Below are positions 52,739 to 52,748 of a stretch of 52,748 bases of DNA, piece after piece. The DNA lies in NCBI GenBank assembly GCA_910586555.1, contig CAJUJY010000020.1, forward strand, positions 1 through 52,748, in the 5' to 3' direction. A program made the translations under genes and the position numbers. The stretch is from an uncultured Lachnospiraceae bacterium. Its GTDB lineage: Bacteria > Bacillota > Clostridia > Lachnospirales > Lachnospiraceae. Position 1 is the stretch's first letter, and each line of letters begins with the position of its first letter. The notes under the pieces are model-generated. The model did not search any database. It worked only from the letters and a program-made list of their open reading frames with translations, and was not told where the DNA came from.

Positions 52739-52748
52739 GAAGGCATGG

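Noticed and set aside
52537..52746. 69-codon frame over the rpmF promoter
   Set aside because: It overlaps the rpmF start and its consensus promoter and shows no YceD pattern.

Overview
The window looks like chromosomal DNA of an AT-rich, spore-forming member of the Lachnospiraceae (Bacillota, Clostridia), probably a gut commensal. This rests on the intact order rimP-nusA-ylxR-ylxQ-infB-rbfA-nrnA-truB-ribF, a short RNase G next to rpmF (L32), a CotF-like spore coat gene behind a sigma-G-type promoter, strong GGAGG ribosome binding sites, and many clostridial families (DUF3784, NdpA-like, HECGH zinc peptidase). Species cannot be named from the sequence alone. No rRNA, tRNA, CRISPR array, phage or intact transposase gene was found.

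Layout. 1-6.2 kb: a maltodextrin module on the minus strand (solute-binding lipoprotein, two permeases, 4-alpha-glucanotransferase, LacI-family regulator) whose promoter runs into four contiguous 12-bp operator-like repeats. 6.4-13.8 kb: single genes, namely a leucine-rich-repeat protein, a decayed peptidoglycan-binding gene, a MATE exporter, an arylsulfotransferase without a signal peptide, and an aldo/keto reductase-MIF pair. 13.8-17.3 kb: alaS, then a 623-bp non-coding element bounded by ~60-bp inverted repeats. 17.3-26 kb: the nusA/infB operon. 26-32 kb: a methyltransferase remnant, a GyrI-like protein, a DUF308 protein, two tandem serpins and hisS. 32-36.4 kb: an uncharacterised ABC exporter operon. 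36.4-40 kb: an ammonium transporter fused to PII behind a tandem hairpin array, then endonuclease V and TatD. 40-46 kb: spore coat, regulator, TraX, peptidase and small unknown genes. 46-52.7 kb: a large DUF285/LRR surface protein, a nucleoid-associated protein, an iron alcohol dehydrogenase, RNase G and L32.

How genes may work together. The maltodextrin genes form uptake, processing and control of one sugar class; no ATPase is present, so a shared MsmK-type ATPase elsewhere is implied. The nusA operon couples transcription termination, ribosome maturation and initiation. The surface or secreted proteins (serpin with Ig-like domain, DUF285 protein) suggest host or community contact.

The most unusual signals are structural rather than genic: the four-unit operator array, the 623-bp inverted-repeat element, an array of five hairpins before amt whose pairing is kept through G-U changes in one strand only, a 107-nt gapless four-way-junction element with a partial second copy at the left window edge, and a dispersed repeat that carries a complete promoter in two of its three copies. 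None of these functions has been tested; they are read from sequence pattern only.
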